From Ampelomyces quisqualis (lineage: Eukaryota > Ascomycota > Dothideomycetes > Pleosporales > Phaeosphaeriaceae), in assembly GCA_018398575.1 (NCBI GenBank), contig JAGTXZ010000024.1:2393215-2457214 (forward strand): a stretch of 64,000 bases of DNA, written 5' to 3'. The position numbers and the translations under genes were made by a program. Below the pieces are notes generated by a model. It was given only the letters and a program-made list of their open reading frames with translations. It did not search any database and was not told where the DNA came from. Positions within the stretch are counted from its first letter, which is position 1. The number at the start of each line of letters is the position of its first letter. Shown in pieces: positions 34,035-47,053 of this stretch.

Positions 34035-34505
34035 TCAACCCCCCGCAACTGCGTCCAAATCAGTGTCGTGTTGTTCGTATGCGGACTTGCGTCGGGTTTC
34101 GTGTAGAGGCACGTCATTTTCCATGCAGAAAGAGTCCAGCCGCGTTTGACAATCTTCCCAGACACCCTCTGGCCAATCAAACTTGGGAAGCAGGTTGTTC
34201 TTCTCCTTCTGGTACTCGTCAAGCGTGCCTTCTAAGAAATGGCCAAGTACGGAGCGCGCTTCGCCTTCGATCTCGTCCATGGCATCCTTGAGTTCCTTGC
34301 GTTGTGCGACAAGTCGATCCCAGTCCTTGCCGAGCGCAGCTTGGCTTACCAAATATTGGAGCATCTCGGGGTCAGGCAATCTAGCTAACTCTTGCTTCTT
34401 TGCCTCGTGTTTTGTTCGCAGCTCTTGGAAACTGGCGTCGAACTCTGGACGTGTAGGGAAGTGTGTTGACATGACGGGACTGTCATTGGGTACGCGCTGC
34501 ATCAT
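34035..34505 (-). CDS. coiled-coil protein, short paralogue of the next gene
   Basis: 156 residues, no intron, not a named family. It contains a Glu/Lys-rich coiled coil (FDASFQELRTKHEAKKQELA...) and then NLLPKFDWPEGVWEDCQTRL and CMENDVPLHETRRKSAYEQH. The same layout occurs in the gene at 35030-35935 (FDKIIEQLEKEQTSRKRELA... NILPMLFLPTGWWDYAQTIL, CIEKGIPLADTRHKPEYRQH), so the two are tandem paralogues on the same strand. This copy stops right after the shared block and lacks the ~140-residue C-terminal domain of its neighbour. MSTHF, 11 codons inside, is a possible alternative start. Confidence 0.7.
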   Translation of the reverse strand: MMQRVPNDSPVMSTHFPTRPEFDASFQELRTKHEAKKQELARLPDPEMLQYLVSQAALGKDWDRLVAQRKELKDAMDEIEGEARSVLGHFLEGTLDEYQKEKNNLLPKFDWPEGVWEDCQTRLDSFCMENDVPLHETRRKSAYEQHDTDLDAVAGG

Positions 34506-35029
34506 AACGCGTTCTTTAGTGTTTGGAGGTTTCGAGTCTTGGATCTAATTCTATCAGAGAATTTTTCTACGCTTTATGTACTGATAAATTGGTTTCAGTG
34601 AACAAGTTGTGAGTAATTTCTCTTTGTACGCGTTCACTCATAGGCGCAGTCATCTATAAAGCTTGGTCCACGTCTTTGATGTGACGCACGAGGTGTGACT
34701 CTGTAAATGACATGCCCAGTAATCAAGTGCTCGGAGTCCCCAAACGATTGGACGGAATTGTTATCATCGCTTGGCGATTTGTAAGCAAGTTGATTTCCGG
34801 TAGAGGAACTTGGATGGGTTGAGGTCAAGCACACAATCGAGAGCGCCACCAGCGCTGTGAAACGCTGTTCAAGAAAAACCTCTGTTCAGGTCCTGCTTTT
34901 GCAAAGTAATTTTCCCAAATGCACACCGGATCTCAAGGTAACCATCTTGTACTTAACTAAGCACTATTAACCTTCATTCCAATTCAATTCTCTCCGTCCA
35001 AAACATTCCCTTCACCCCGATAAACTTTA
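34506..35029. other. intergenic between the two paralogues
   Basis: About 520 bp. I looked here for a remnant of the missing C-terminal domain of the short paralogue and saw none. No gene supported. Confidence 0.45.
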
Positions 35030-35935
35030 TCAACGCACACCTTTCACCCAATCGCAATCTTTCAACTCATCTGGCACGTCACGCAGCTGAACCCACTCGC
35101 CCCTGTCGTTGAAATCCCAAATCGGTTCCCACACTGGGCCTAAACTATGCGGCGTATGCCTCACCTTGAATGGATTTCCAAACATACCTCCCCGCCATCC
35201 AGAATGGAACTTCCATTCCTCGGGTTGCCATTTGAGGCATCGTGTAGTAGGATTGTGAACACAGTCATCCTTGCGTTCGTTCAAATGGCCGCAGAGTCTC
35301 GGTCCACACGACACCTTAATCTCGAAGCCTGTAACCTCTCCGTGTCCGTTGAAAAAGAATTTTTCATTCTCCCAGGGACAATGGTTGCGGAAGCCTGGGA
35401 CTGCGCGGATGCGCTCTTCAGGTGGAATTTCCGCTTCTTCCTTCTCTCTCTTTTCTTTCTGCGTCTTTTCATCGAGTGCGAACATGTTGTTGGGCCAAAT
35501 CCCATGCTGCCGATATTCTGGCTTGTGCCGCGTGTCCGCTAGGGGAATCCCTTTCTCGATGCACCAATGGTCAAGGATAGTTTGAGCATAGTCCCACCAG
35601 CCTGTTGGAAGGAAAAGCATCGGAAGTATATTTTCCCTCTTCTTGATACATTCGTCAATTGTGTGGATAAGGAACTCTCGGGTGACGGATGCTCTTCTCT
35701 CTTCCGTCGTGCTTATGCCAAGCTCGAGTTCCTCTTTTCTCGAGATAAGCCGCCTGAATTCCTCGTCTTGAGTAAGACCCGCATTCTGTCTATTCTGTCC
35801 CTCTGCTTCTATTTGCGCTAGCTCTCTCTTCCTAGAGGTTTGTTCCTTCTCGAGTTGTTCGATTATCTTATCGAAGTCTAGGTGCGTCGGCGACTTTACA
35901 TTTCCTGTAAGTCGACCGTCGACAATGGATGGCAT
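35030..35935 (-). CDS. coiled-coil protein with Cys/Trp-rich C-terminal domain
   Basis: 301 residues, no intron, no family I recognise. Residues ~20-90 are a coiled coil (KIIEQLEKEQTSRKRELAQI), followed by the block shared with the gene to its left (LPTGWWDYAQTILDHWCIEK, PLADTRHKPEYRQH). A Lys/Glu run (KTQKEKREKEEAEIPPEER) links to a C-terminal domain with spaced Cys and Trp: FRNHCPWENEKFFFNG, VSCGPRLCGHLNERKDDC, TTRCLKWQPEEWKFHSGWRG, PVWEPIWDFND. It is the last intact-looking gene before the decayed subtelomere. Confidence 0.75.
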   Translation of the reverse strand: MPSIVDGRLTGNVKSPTHLDFDKIIEQLEKEQTSRKRELAQIEAEGQNRQNAGLTQDEEFRRLISRKEELELGISTTEERRASVTREFLIHTIDECIKKRENILPMLFLPTGWWDYAQTILDHWCIEKGIPLADTRHKPEYRQHGIWPNNMFALDEKTQKEKREKEEAEIPPEERIRAVPGFRNHCPWENEKFFFNGHGEVTGFEIKVSCGPRLCGHLNERKDDCVHNPTTRCLKWQPEEWKFHSGWRGGMFGNPFKVRHTPHSLGPVWEPIWDFNDRGEWVQLRDVPDELKDCDWVKGVR

Positions 35936-37997
35936 GGTAAGGTATTTGAAATTATTGGCGACACAGATTCCCTACAGGTATAGGGGACAGCTTTTCAGTA
36001 TCTTGTAAAGAATTTATGAAAAACGACCGTTCCTTGGACAGTTCATGGTCCTTTATACGCGCCTGTTCCAGTCATGATCACTTATGAGTCCAGGGTAAAA
36101 TAACAGCAAGCAGTCATTATTGGGACCAAGGTATTACTATGACAGAATTTTGGTAGTACAAGCACGTGTATTGGAAGTTTCCTTGTACATTTTCGATGCC
36201 GGACTCGGAGTTCTTATTAGCCCTCTTTCATAAGTGCCAAGGTGTATTTGATAAGCACTCGCAATATCTAGTGGCTTACGAAGGCGTTGCGTCCTTATGT
36301 ACCAGATGCTGTACTAATAGCGACCAACGCGTCCAATAGTAATCTAAGATCGTTATCTTATGGATATCGGACAAGCAAAACAGTTTGGGCAAGCATTCTT
36401 ATTTGTTAATCTTAAGCTTGCTATGTAGCGGCGATCTTAAATAATGTATCTTGCAGCTAAGGACGTCACAAATCAGCGCATTGCAAATCTCTACTAGCGA
36501 ACGTTAATAATACATATATTAGCTCTTGGATGCTTACATAACTTTGCTTGAGGTTGGTTACCAGCTACGCCTACTAGTAAGACCATCTCCTAGCCTCTTG
36601 AAACTTCAGCCTAATGCGTTGGACTTGAAATCTCGAAGGTGCAGAGACTATCTAAACACTGTCCTAGATTCCCAGTACGAGGCCCTGTATATTAGTGTTT
36701 CCTAGTCTACTATCTCTACACGTTTTGACTATCTCTTGACAGAGCCGCATAGCTTCTACTATTAAGAAGTTAATCAGTTAGTGCATTGAATATACATTTG
36801 AGAATAACGTTAACGCAGTTACTTTTAAGGATAAAAATAATCTTAGTCTTAGTAACGCGCATATGTGCACCAATGCCAACAAAATACGCATTTCCTTCGA
36901 AAGACAGACCTCTGGACGTGTCGTTGCTTACATGTTTCACGCGAAGTTTAAATCCCAATTTGTGTGTATCCTGTCTGTTAGCTACAATTGTGACGCTTTA
37001 AGGTTAACAATGCGCAAGCCAACGCCCTCTAGGGCATCTTAGTTATCTTGTACATTTTTTAGAGAGTTTTCGTTACGCAGGAGTTCCTTATTACTTGGAT
37101 ACAGAAGAAGAAGAAGCAGGTTAACTGTAAGGCAGCTATCCTGCCAAGTTATTTCAATAGTTGTTTAGTAAGCAACAAGTTTTATAAGCTAGGCAAAGAA
37201 GCTTATGGTTAGAAAAAGGGCTGCAGGAAACAACGGACAAGGATAAATTATCCCTCTAGCACCTGCTGTAATTCTGCTAGTTAATGTGTTAGGTTACATC
37301 GCGATAAAAAATTATTGAATAGTCTAATTACATTTGTCAGCACTTAACCTATTAAGACTTTAGGAACACATGCGACTAGATTATATAAACTTACTGTTGG
37401 CGCTATGCCTTAATAGGGGCTAATATCTTGTGCTCTCTTGCGATAGCCGCGTACCACGCAGTCTAAACCTAATGAGTACGCTTTACTATATTGTTGTTAG
37501 AACCAAACCCTTTTCTACTTTCCTGTCCTTTGGGAAAACAGGTTATTAGTTACACTTTTTAATAATTTGGGTTAATTTTCCTGTACTAACCGCACTATCC
37601 GATCTACTAGGACTAGAAACAGGAACCTATTTATATTTACGCCTTAGTAACAACACATAACGTTGCACTAGTAATATCCCTATAACATTTAATTAAGAGT
37701 ACTAAGCTAGCGTACAAAGGTATCGCTTAGTCTAGCCTTATACTGCCTCCTAGTCTTTAAGCAAAGCCTTTCTAACAAAGAATCTAGTCTTCTTAACAGT
37801 GCTAGGCTGCTAGCAACACTAAAACAGCACAACAGATATAGCATAACGCTATGCAATGTTCCAAAGGTAACTAAGGAAATTGCGTAGAACCTGTATGCTA
37901 ATTGTCGCGCTAGAATATCTAGCTGTACCTAGTCTAGAGTAAGTTTAGCCCTAATGTAATAATGTTTAATAAGTACTTCTCTCTAGTGTCTATATAC
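35936..37997. other. transition zone into AT-rich subtelomere
   Basis: About 2 kb with rising AT content and many stops in all frames. Frames of 60-70 codons near 36,770-37,000 have no motifs. Composition becomes fully decayed (YCR-poor) after roughly 37,650. A short tRNA-Ser-like string occurs near 36,610-36,650 but does not fold as a gene. Nothing functional can be supported. Confidence 0.5.
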
Positions 37998-38092
37998 CTA
38001 CTATACGTAGTACAGCCTATTCTAGCTTAAAAATAGATTATTTCTAGTTAGTGCGTTATAGCTAAACCTAAAATAAACTGTTACGTATAACT
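37998..38092 (+). repeat. subtelomeric leader repeat, copy 1
   Basis: About 95 bp beginning CTACTATACGTAGTACAGCC and running directly into a 26-bp minisatellite. Near-identical copies at 46,621, 46,960 and 63,583 always precede the same minisatellite. This copy carries more C-to-T changes than the others. Confidence 0.85.
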
Positions 38093-38800
38093 AGGAAATA
38101 GATTTTAGCTGTTGCAGTAGAAAATAGATTCTGGCTGTTACAGCAGGAAATAGACTTTTACTGTTACAGTAGGAAATAGATTCTAGCTGTTGCAGCAGAA
38201 AATAGACTTTAGCTATTATAGTAGAAAATAGATTCTAGCTGTTGTAGCAGGAAATAGACTTTAGCTATTGCAGCAGGAAATAGATTCTAGCTATTGCAGT
38301 AGAAAATAGATTTTATCTATTACTGCAGGAAATAGACTTTAGCTGTTACAGTAGGAAATAGACTTTAGCTATTACAGCAGAAAATAAATTCTAGCTGTTA
38401 CAGCAGAAAATAGACTTTGGCTGTTACAGCAGAAAATAGATTCTAGCTGTTGCAGTAGAAAATAAACTTTTGCTATTGTAGTAGGAAATAGATTCTAGCT
38501 ATTACTACAGAAAATAGATTTTGGCTATTGTAGCAGGAAATAGATTTTGGCTGTTGCAGTAGAAAATAGATTCTAGCTGTTATAGCAGGAAATAGACTTT
38601 GGCTATTATAGCAGAAAATAGATTCTAGCTATTATAGCAGAAAATAGACTTTAGCTGTTGCAGTAAGAAATAGACTTTAGCTATTACAGTAGGAAATAGA
38701 TTCTAGCTATTATAGCAGAAAATAGATTTTGTCTGTTACTGCAGGAAATAGACTTTGGCTGTTACTGCAGAAAATAGAATTTAGCTGTTATAGCAGGAAA
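38093..38800 (+). repeat. 26-bp minisatellite array 1 (~27 copies)
   Basis: Tandem 26-bp units with cores GGAAATAGA and GCTGTTGCAGCAG. Units differ mainly at C/T and G/A positions. Most copies here have TTAGCT or TCTAGCT where telomere-proximal arrays have TTGGCT, so this is the most mutated array. Confidence 0.9.
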
Positions 38801-38849
38801 CAGCACTACCTTAAGGTGTATATACTAACTATTTTGCATTATTCTATAA

Positions 38850-41080
38850 TGTTCCTAGTTAGCCTACGCGCTCTAACTATAATATTAATATAGAGTTGCC
38901 TTTTAAATCTACGTGACCTATAGTCTTTCCTACTTAGCTACTTATAGGGGTTATTACTGCTAGTAACAGCTAATGTTGCCTCTATCTAAATACCTCCTCT
39001 CTCTAGTATTTACCTGTTGCACCTACTTTAACACCTCTTAATATACCTGCAATGCTTTACCTTTTAGACAAAGAATCCTTTAACTTCTCTTTATTACTCT
39101 CTAATATAATCCTCCCTATTTGTGTATTTAGAACTCCTAAACTCTAGACTCTTCTACTCTAAGATTTGCTATCTAATACATTTACTTTACTGCTACAGTT
39201 AGCTGTGTAATAACTTTTGCTATAGAGACTTACTCTTTAAATAAAGCTAACAGGCGTAACGTATAAAACTTGTCTAGTTACTCTAGAAAGAGAAACTCTA
39301 ATAGAGGCTTACTTTTATCTATGCAAGCTAAGAAGAGTAGCTCTATCTTAGCTGCAATTACAGGTACATCCTTATTACACTCTATTACTATTTCTATCTA
39401 CTAACGCACACGCGTTTGTGTTAATATTTGTTTAATCTACGTATTTATAATTAAACTCTTTAGTAGCAAACTAAAGATCCTAACGCTTCCTGCAAGCACT
39501 TTAATAATATTCTATTATTTTCTCTAATCTAACAACTGCCTAAAACACAGCTAAAGATTAGCATTTTGTTTCTTTATTAGTAGATTACTATTATTGTTCT
39601 TATATGCGCACTAGAATAAATACTTCTTTGCTAGAGTATTATAACGTTGTCTTCTTGCTCTAGTGCTTATATTAAGCTTTTGTATTTCTTTCTCTAGCGT
39701 TATATATTTTTTATACAGCGCATCTAGTTTTTATTACTGCCTTATTTTATCTGTAATACTGTCTACTCTTAATTTCTCTGCCTCTACTACTTTATACTTC
39801 TATCTCTTACGTTGCAAAAGCGTTAGACTCTACTTATCTATAGTGTTGCAATCCTAGTGCTAGGATAGAACTATCTAGAAACTTAGACTACCTCTTATAA
39901 GTAATACATTATTATTATATACTTATATAGCTAGTGCACTTCTTACTACTACTACCTAATAGAATAACTTGCGTCCCCTACTGCGTTAACGTTTCTAAAT
40001 TCTTAAGATATTCTGCTAATCCTAGAATACCTCTATTAATCCTACTAACAGAGCCTTACTAATTATCTAAGAAACTGTAGTAACCTCTACACTAGGTAAT
40101 AATTTAGCGTACGTGTAATAACACTACTCTTCTACTGTCCTACTAATTGTACGCTGCGCAACTTCCTAATTCTACTTACTTACTACTATCTATATAAGTG
40201 CTAGGTTTATCTTTTCTACTAGGGCCTTTTTAGCTTGTTGCGTTGTCTTTTCTCTCCTCTATCTCTTTCTACTAGTCCTAGGTCTAGTAGAGTCTGTCTT
40301 GTCTACTACTGCTAAATAGCAGACCTGTACCTTATTAACGTTTTCTCTTTTACTTACTTAGTTATAAACATTAGCCTAGGGTATTAACATACGCAAGTTG
40401 TTGTAAACGTTGTTAACAATTTTTAGTAACGTTGTTTAGTTAGTTTGCTTGCATATCTATAGCAGAGCATTATATAGATCTTTAGTAAAAAATGCCTCTA
40501 GCAGGTTATATTTGTCTAGAACTTAGGCATATATTGCTTTTTTAGTCCTATCTAAAGCGTTATCTACAGCCTGTACTACTCTAGCCTTTGCTACGTGTTA
40601 AGATATATCTTAGAGGATTAAATTTAGAGTAGATCTAACTGCTATTAAGAAATGCTTAGCCTAGAAGTACTTACTAGGATATGTAGAGATAGTATGCGTT
40701 AGCTAGGTAGCAATATACTCTTATCCTCTGCTTACTAAGCCCCCTTTAAAAAAAACCTACTTCTACTAAAATAGGCTAGATTTAAACACTTTTCTCTTAA
40801 CAAAATTGTCTTATAGTTACTACGCTACAGAAGCGCAAAAAACTTTCTCTTCTTTATAACACTATTCTATTGTATGCAAAGCAGCGCTATGTCTGTCTAT
40901 ACCTATATTTGCCTATATTCTCTTTCTAGCTATAGTATTGTTATTTGCTCTTATTATTAATATTGCCTTAATCCTGCTAGTGTCTAGTAACACTTTAATT
41001 CTAAACACACTAATTATACTACTATTAAGAAAAGAGAAGCCCTTTAAGCCTTTGTTAACACCTAGCGCAAGTATCTTTAT
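38850..41080 (-). pseudogene. dead leftward frame of unit A, unidentified
   Basis: Minus-strand reading is long if TAA/TAG are passed through. It includes a clear amphipathic coiled-coil stretch near 39,660-39,860 (KIRQxKLDALYKKYTTLERE) and a Lys-rich stretch. The counterpart in copy B is cleaner. I cannot name the family; it is not the helicase and I see no DDE or reverse transcriptase signature. It lies head to head with the helicase fossil. Confidence 0.5.
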
Positions 41081-41199
41081 GTTTAGCTAGCCTATTTATA
41101 TATCCTAAGCAAACCTATCCTAGCTATTTCTAGTCTTAAAATCTATTAGGATTTACTAAAGTGTAAGCAATGCAGCACTATTTGCACTAGCAAAACTGC

Positions 41200-44100
41200 A
41201 ATTAAGAATATAAAGACTTACTTCTATACTAAATATAAGCTGTTTACTCCTGCTATATTAAGCAATAAATAACAACTAGAGTAGTAGAGTAAATAGTAGT
41301 AAGTAGTGTACAGTTAGCAGTTCTTTGCAAGAGAGTTACAACCTACAACTACCTATATTACTAGATATTTTAAAGTTGTTAAAGAAACTACGCCTGTCTA
41401 TATAGAGAAGGCAGTTATAGAAGAAGACTTAATACCTAATAAAACTGTTCCTGTTACTCCTAACCTATAGGATATTATTAACCCTGCGTTAATACAACTT
41501 ACTACTTTAGAGGCGCAGTTTCTTGCAGTAGAAATAAGAGTTAAAAAAGAATAAAAGCGCGTAAACGCTGTTGTATCAACTATCTCTAACTAATAAACCT
41601 ACTTATACTTAAAACATACGCAGTTCTAGCGCTGCGTAGCAGATATAAAATAGGAAACTATTTGTAAATATATAAAACTAGGACGCTCTGCCTAACTATA
41701 GTACTTAGCTAACGTAGTAAAAAGTATAATGTTAGTGTACTAACATTGTGTTTCCCTAACGTCTTACTAGGCCTAGATTTAGGTTATGTAAGAGCACCTG
41801 CAGCACATTCTTGTTATACTTCTACTACTTTACTAGAGATTTAATAATTGCTATAGCAGCATAATTGTTGCAATTTTTATATTCTTTTATAATGTATTTA
41901 ACAACGTTGTTCCTTAGCTACCTACTCTTAACGTAACTAAGTACTAGTTATGCACTTAGAGGCCTATCTAGGCCTACTTAGACAGCCTCTACCCTAAGTA
42001 TCCTAAAGTAAAGACAAAACACAAGAGGAGTAAACTAGACGTGTTAGAAGACCTGTGTTACAATTTCTAGATAGCGCTTTTAGAGTAGACTGCACTGCAA
42101 CGCAATTTTAACTTAGCTATAGTTACCTTTTTTACGTTCCTTACTGTTAACGCCTAAGACAAGAGATTTTGCAAAGTATATAATTTTGCAACTAACTACT
42201 CTACTGTTAAGAAATATACAAAGTTTACAGCCTGCTACAAACTATACCTTAAAGAACTAGCTAGTATAGCAGTTAAAACACTAAGTACTATTATATAGAA
42301 AGAACAGGATCTACAACTATTTAAAGTAGACTAGATTATCTAAAAATAGAAAAGAGCTAAGATGCAGCACTTTGCGTTAGAGACTAATGCTACTACTAGC
42401 AGTAACATATTTAAGTTGTAGGTCCTCTAATATATAACGTCTAAATATCCTACTATAATAAACTAGGTTATTACTACTTTGCATTATATTGCCTAATTCT
42501 AGTATAGCAAGACGTTAGATACCTTTATTTAATAGAATAGTTTAATAGTAACTGTCTGTTATATTATAATATCTTTTAAACACTTTGTTAGCATAGTCTA
42601 GGGTCTCTACTACTGCGCTAAATCCCTAGTTACAGAGTTAACGTTTGTTACTAAGACAAGTAACCTGCCTTCTATTCTATAGAATGCTGTTATATATAAC
42701 TCTAGTAACAGCATAATTAGTTACAATCTATTCTCTCTTACACATAAAAGCCTTAGCTATAGATCTACTTTTGTATAGTAATAAGGGTTTATTACCTCTT
42801 AAGACAATACTTACAAAGATTTGCGTATTAACAATTTAGACAATTTCTACTAAATTAAGAGGTATAGTGCGCGCGTAGACAACTTCCTTTAACTATTGTT
42901 TTTGCTTATTTACTTTACAAGTAGACAACTAGCCTACCTAACTAAATTATTAAGCGTCTAGCTATAAAACTCTGTATCTAATAGAAACTAAAACTTATTT
43001 ATATTCTAAGGACTTATAGCAGTTGTGCCCTAGTACTACAAAGGCTATAACTATAACAAATTCCTTAAGATAGCGTATTAATTTCTACCTTGCAAGATAG
43101 GCGCCCTTGTTGTAAAGTACATATAGCTTATCTAACCTTTCTATTAAACTATTACTACTTAATCTACAAATACTGTACCTATATCTTACTACTACTAAGC
43201 ACGTAGCGCTTTCTTATAGCCTAACAAGTCTAGTTGTTAATACGCAACCTTATTCTACGTTACTACTGCTATAAAGAAGGCTATATTACAGTATCTTAGC
43301 ACAAAGGCTTCTCTTCTTATTATACGTTACATACTAGTTATATTTAGCTATTATAAGGATAACTACAAGGCTAAGATCTAAGTACTCTTACTAGAGGAAG
43401 TTAAGAAAGCTGCTAAAGAAGTGTACTTAGATATAGTAGAACAACAGGCTAATTACACCCTAAACACTAGCTATAGAATCTACGTAGCTAAGACTGCCTT
43501 AGTCTTCTACTTACAAAATAACACTGCCTAGACCTTCTTTAAGGTTTTAATAGATTAGCACTGTAACCTAGGATTCTTGCTACTAAAAGCGCTTAGTTAA
43601 GAAGAGTATAATAAGAAGACTGCGCCGCACCCTATATTATACAGCATTAATACCAAGATATTGCTAAAAGAGAACTTTAGCAGAAACGCTAATTTTAAGA
43701 GACAATAGCGCGCTGTTCTAGAGTATATCTTAGCAGAGCATCTAGTAGTTACCTATATTGCTAGTATAGGCAGTAGAAAGAGCCTTACCTTTCTTCTCTC
43801 TGCTTACTATAGTAAATATAGACAAACTATTATTATTACACTACTAGTTACCCTTTAAACTAATCTAACCTAGTAGTGCAAATAGCTGTGTCTTTCTTTC
43901 TCTATATTTAGAGCCTAAGTGTTTAATAAAACAGCGCGTGTCTTATTTGCTATACTAGAATATCTTAGTTCTTCTTAATTCTATACTCTTGTTAGCTGTT
44001 TCTAAGGCTTAGGCAGACTAGAGCGCATAGTATTAGATAAGTTTTATTACGTTCTTATAGACAACTATAAGTATTGTCTATAGCTATTACAGATTAAGGA

Positions 44101-45970
44101 ACTTACTTACTACGCAGTTTCTATTACCCTACTGTTAGCAACTGTACTACTAGTAGCTTAAAAAGAAGCGTTTAGAATGCTTAGTATAAGTAGCATAGTA
44201 GACGTCTTCTAAGAGCTAACTATTTAAAAGAACATCTAATATAACGTACATACTCTATCTTTTCTACCTAAATTGTCTATTAAAAATATAGCTAAATACA
44301 TAGAGGTAGAGAAGAGTTTCTATAAGAAGATTCTTGTATACGTTCCTATAACAAGTATAGCTAAGAAGCTTAGTAAGTACTTAGGCGCGCATTACTACTA
44401 TAGCTAAATGTTAGACTAGAAGCGTAGTAAAGTATAAGCTAAATTTACTGCAGCTTAGCGTAGTATCCTTATAGTAACTACTGCTTTTAACGCTAGAGTT
44501 AACATACTAGGTATTAGTCTTGTAATCTAGTTTAGATACTCTAACTACTTCTTAACCTACTTACAAGAAACAGGCTGTAGTAGCTATAACAAGAAATAAT
44601 ATATTACAAGAATTATTGTTGTTACTAGTATGTATTCCTTCCTACTAAAACAAACTCTTAGCATCTGCTAAATTATTAAGGATATTATTAAGAGAGGCAG
44701 AACAAAGTCTAGATACCTCTGTATCTCTATTAATTAGTATATTAATAGTAATACATTACACGTCTGTTGCTGTTTTAATAAAGTACTGTGTTGCTCCTGC
44801 GCTAACCTAAGCACTACACACAAATAGGTTAGTATAGTAGCTACGCCTATAGCTACACTTATAAAACAAACTTATCTAGATAATAGTGCTACTGTAGAGC
44901 TCTATTGCACCCTACACTCTATAGCAGACTAAATACTACTAGTAACACGCCTCTTTCTCTGTCTACAAATAATAATGCAAGGGAAATTCTCTATACTAGA
45001 AAATAGCTCTAATAGCGCAGGAGCCTCTCTTATAGTTACTACACCTACTGTACGTTTTGACAAGAGACCTGCTTACAAACAAATCTATAGTTAAAGTTTA
45101 ATTTCTAACCTAAGCACACAAATTAGCACTAACACTACCTATTAGGTATATTCTCTAGCCTACAGCTATCTACCCTAATAGCTCTATACAGACCTAATAG
45201 TAGTAAAAAAGCTTAGGTAGAACGTACGCTTACCTTTAACTAAGACTAGGTAGTTACTCTATAGTAAGAGGCTGCCTAGCTTCTAAAAGAGCTTTACAAA
45301 ACAGAGGATTAGTAGACTAACAACTACGTTAAGTGTTTTATAAACTAAGAACTATATAATTATTTTAAAGCTAAGTGTAACGCGTTTACTAAAGACGTAG
45401 TAGCTAAGTACTAACAAGACAAACTATAAAGAAACCTACTTAAAGAACAGTGTTTCTAGTGCACTATGCTAATAAGTCTCTGTGCTAAGTAGTTTAACTC
45501 TACTACTAGAAGAAATTGCAATTGCCTAGAGCGCAGCACTAACTGCACCTTTCCTTATACAATTCTTAATACTTAGGCCTGCCTTTAGAAATACTACAAG
45601 AAGGTAAGAGAAATATAGATTTAGCGCGTTATAGACAAGACCTATAGAGAATTAGATAGCGCAAAGAACGTAGACTTTATATAGTATTTTTCTAAGTTAG
45701 TTGCCCTAGTAGGAAGAAAACCTGTAGGCTATATTACTTACAACGTTAATTAGATAACCTATTCCTACGTGTAGAAGAAGAGTACCTAACGTGCCTAAGT
45801 AGACAGTATACCTTTTAGAATCTAATACTAGCTCTGTTACACTATAAGAAGTCTTCTTGCAAGAGCAATATTACTACTATTAATCTCCTCTTTCTTCTTA
45901 CTAGCTTGTAATACGTTAGAATAACAATACTTACACGTAGGCTATTGCACCTTAGATGCTAAGGACGTAT
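41200..45970 (+). pseudogene. dead telomere-linked RecQ-like helicase, copy A
   Basis: Same layout as the copy B helicase but more decayed. A long N-terminal region is followed by helicase motifs from about 43,660 (FSRNANFKRQ-like, RKSLTFLLSA), DKFYYVL near 44,040 at the DExH position, a conserved LVYVPITSIAKKLSK-type block near 44,330, and motif VI-like LQETG near 44,565. A Cys-rich C-terminal tail follows. At 45,491-45,493 TAG stands where copy B has TGG. Domain order and subtelomeric position are those of fungal telomere-linked helicases. Confidence 0.75.
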
Positions 45971-46620
45971 TAATTAATTAAGTATAAGCTATTTTCCTTA
46001 TATTACCTGCTGTCTATCTACGTAGTGTACAATAATCCTTAGTAACTATTACAGCTTCTACTAATTTACTCTGCATAAAATAGTGCTCTCTTACCTCTTC
46101 TTAAACATGTTATGTAATAAAACTTTAAAAATCTAATATATTTATCTCTAAACATACTACTATAGACAAGCTAAAAAAGAAAATACTAGCTTTTTTTCTA
46201 ACGTTAAGGCACGTCTATTCTCCTATATATCTACTAGTCCTACAGCTCTTTGTCTACTTAGTTATAACTACAACCTATTTCTATTCCCTCTATAGTAATT
46301 TAGGAAACTAGCATAGATTGTACTAGATCTAGCTGTAATAATATGTAGTACACGTAGCAGTAGAGGAGGTATTTAGGCGTAGGTAATAGTAGAAGGCGTT
46401 TTAATCTAAGTAATAGCAAAGTAATATTATATATCCTAACGTTTTAAATTACACACTAGTAATCTTAGCACTAGTAGGCAATTTAAATTACTACGCTTAC
46501 TTACCTGCTCTTGTTAAATACCTTAAAACGCTCTACAAGACTACTTAACTACTTAAAATCTATAAAACCTACCTGTAAGTAATCTTTATAGAGTAAATAC
46601 ACAGATATTAGCGTAACTAA

Positions 46621-46714
46621 CTACTGTACGTAGTACAGCCTGTTCTAGCTTAAAAATAGATTATTTCTGGTTAGTGCGTTGTAGCTAAACCCAAAATAGA
46701 CTGTTGCGTACAAC
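46621..46714 (+). repeat. subtelomeric leader repeat, copy 2
   Basis: Begins CTACTGTACGTAGTACAGCC and abuts the end of unit A body; nearly identical to the copies at 37,998, 46,960 and 63,583. Confidence 0.85.
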
Positions 46715-46959
46715 TAGGAAATAGACTTTGGCTGTTACAGCAGGAAATAGAATTTGGCTGTTGCAGCAGGAAATAGATTTTGGCTGTTGCAGCAGAAAAT
46801 AGATTTTGGCTGTTGCAGCAGAAAATAGACTTTAGCTGTTACAGCAGGAAATGGATTTTGGCTGTTGCAGTAGAAAATAGAATTTAGCTGTTGTAGCAGG
46901 AAATAGATTTTGGCTGTTGCAGCAGGAAATGGATTTTGGCTGTTGTAGTAGGAAATAGA
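46715..46959 (+). repeat. 26-bp minisatellite array 2 (~9 copies)
   Basis: Same 26-bp unit as array 1, interrupted at 46,960 by another leader. Units mostly keep TTGGCTG. Confidence 0.88.
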
Positions 46960-47053
46960 CTACTGTACGTAGTATAGCCTGTTCCAGCTTAAAAATAGAT
47001 TATTTCTGGTTAGTGCGTTGTAGCTAAACCCAAAATAGACTATTGCGTATAAC
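46960..47053 (+). repeat. subtelomeric leader repeat, copy 3 (nested)
   Basis: A second leader occurring inside the minisatellite tract, so leader-array-leader-array is itself duplicated here, probably by unequal exchange or repeated end addition. Confidence 0.85.

Larger units (their letters stand above)
38801..46620 (+). mobile_element. subtelomeric duplicated unit, copy A (body)
   Basis: 7.8-kb body starting CAGCACTACCTTAAGGTGTA and ending just before the leader at 46,621. It is collinear with copy B (47,843 to about 55,661) over essentially its full length; differences are almost all C/T or G/A. It contains a rightward dead telomere-linked helicase and a leftward dead frame, head to head. 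In the stretch 43,021-43,560 I count no TCA, TGA, CCA, TGG, TCG, CCG, CGA or CGG. Confidence 0.85.

Noticed and set aside
36610..36650. tRNA-Ser-like string (GTTGGACTTGAAATC)
   Set aside because: No matching acceptor stem or T-arm with GGTTCGAATCC is found around it; at most a decayed tRNA-derived fragment.
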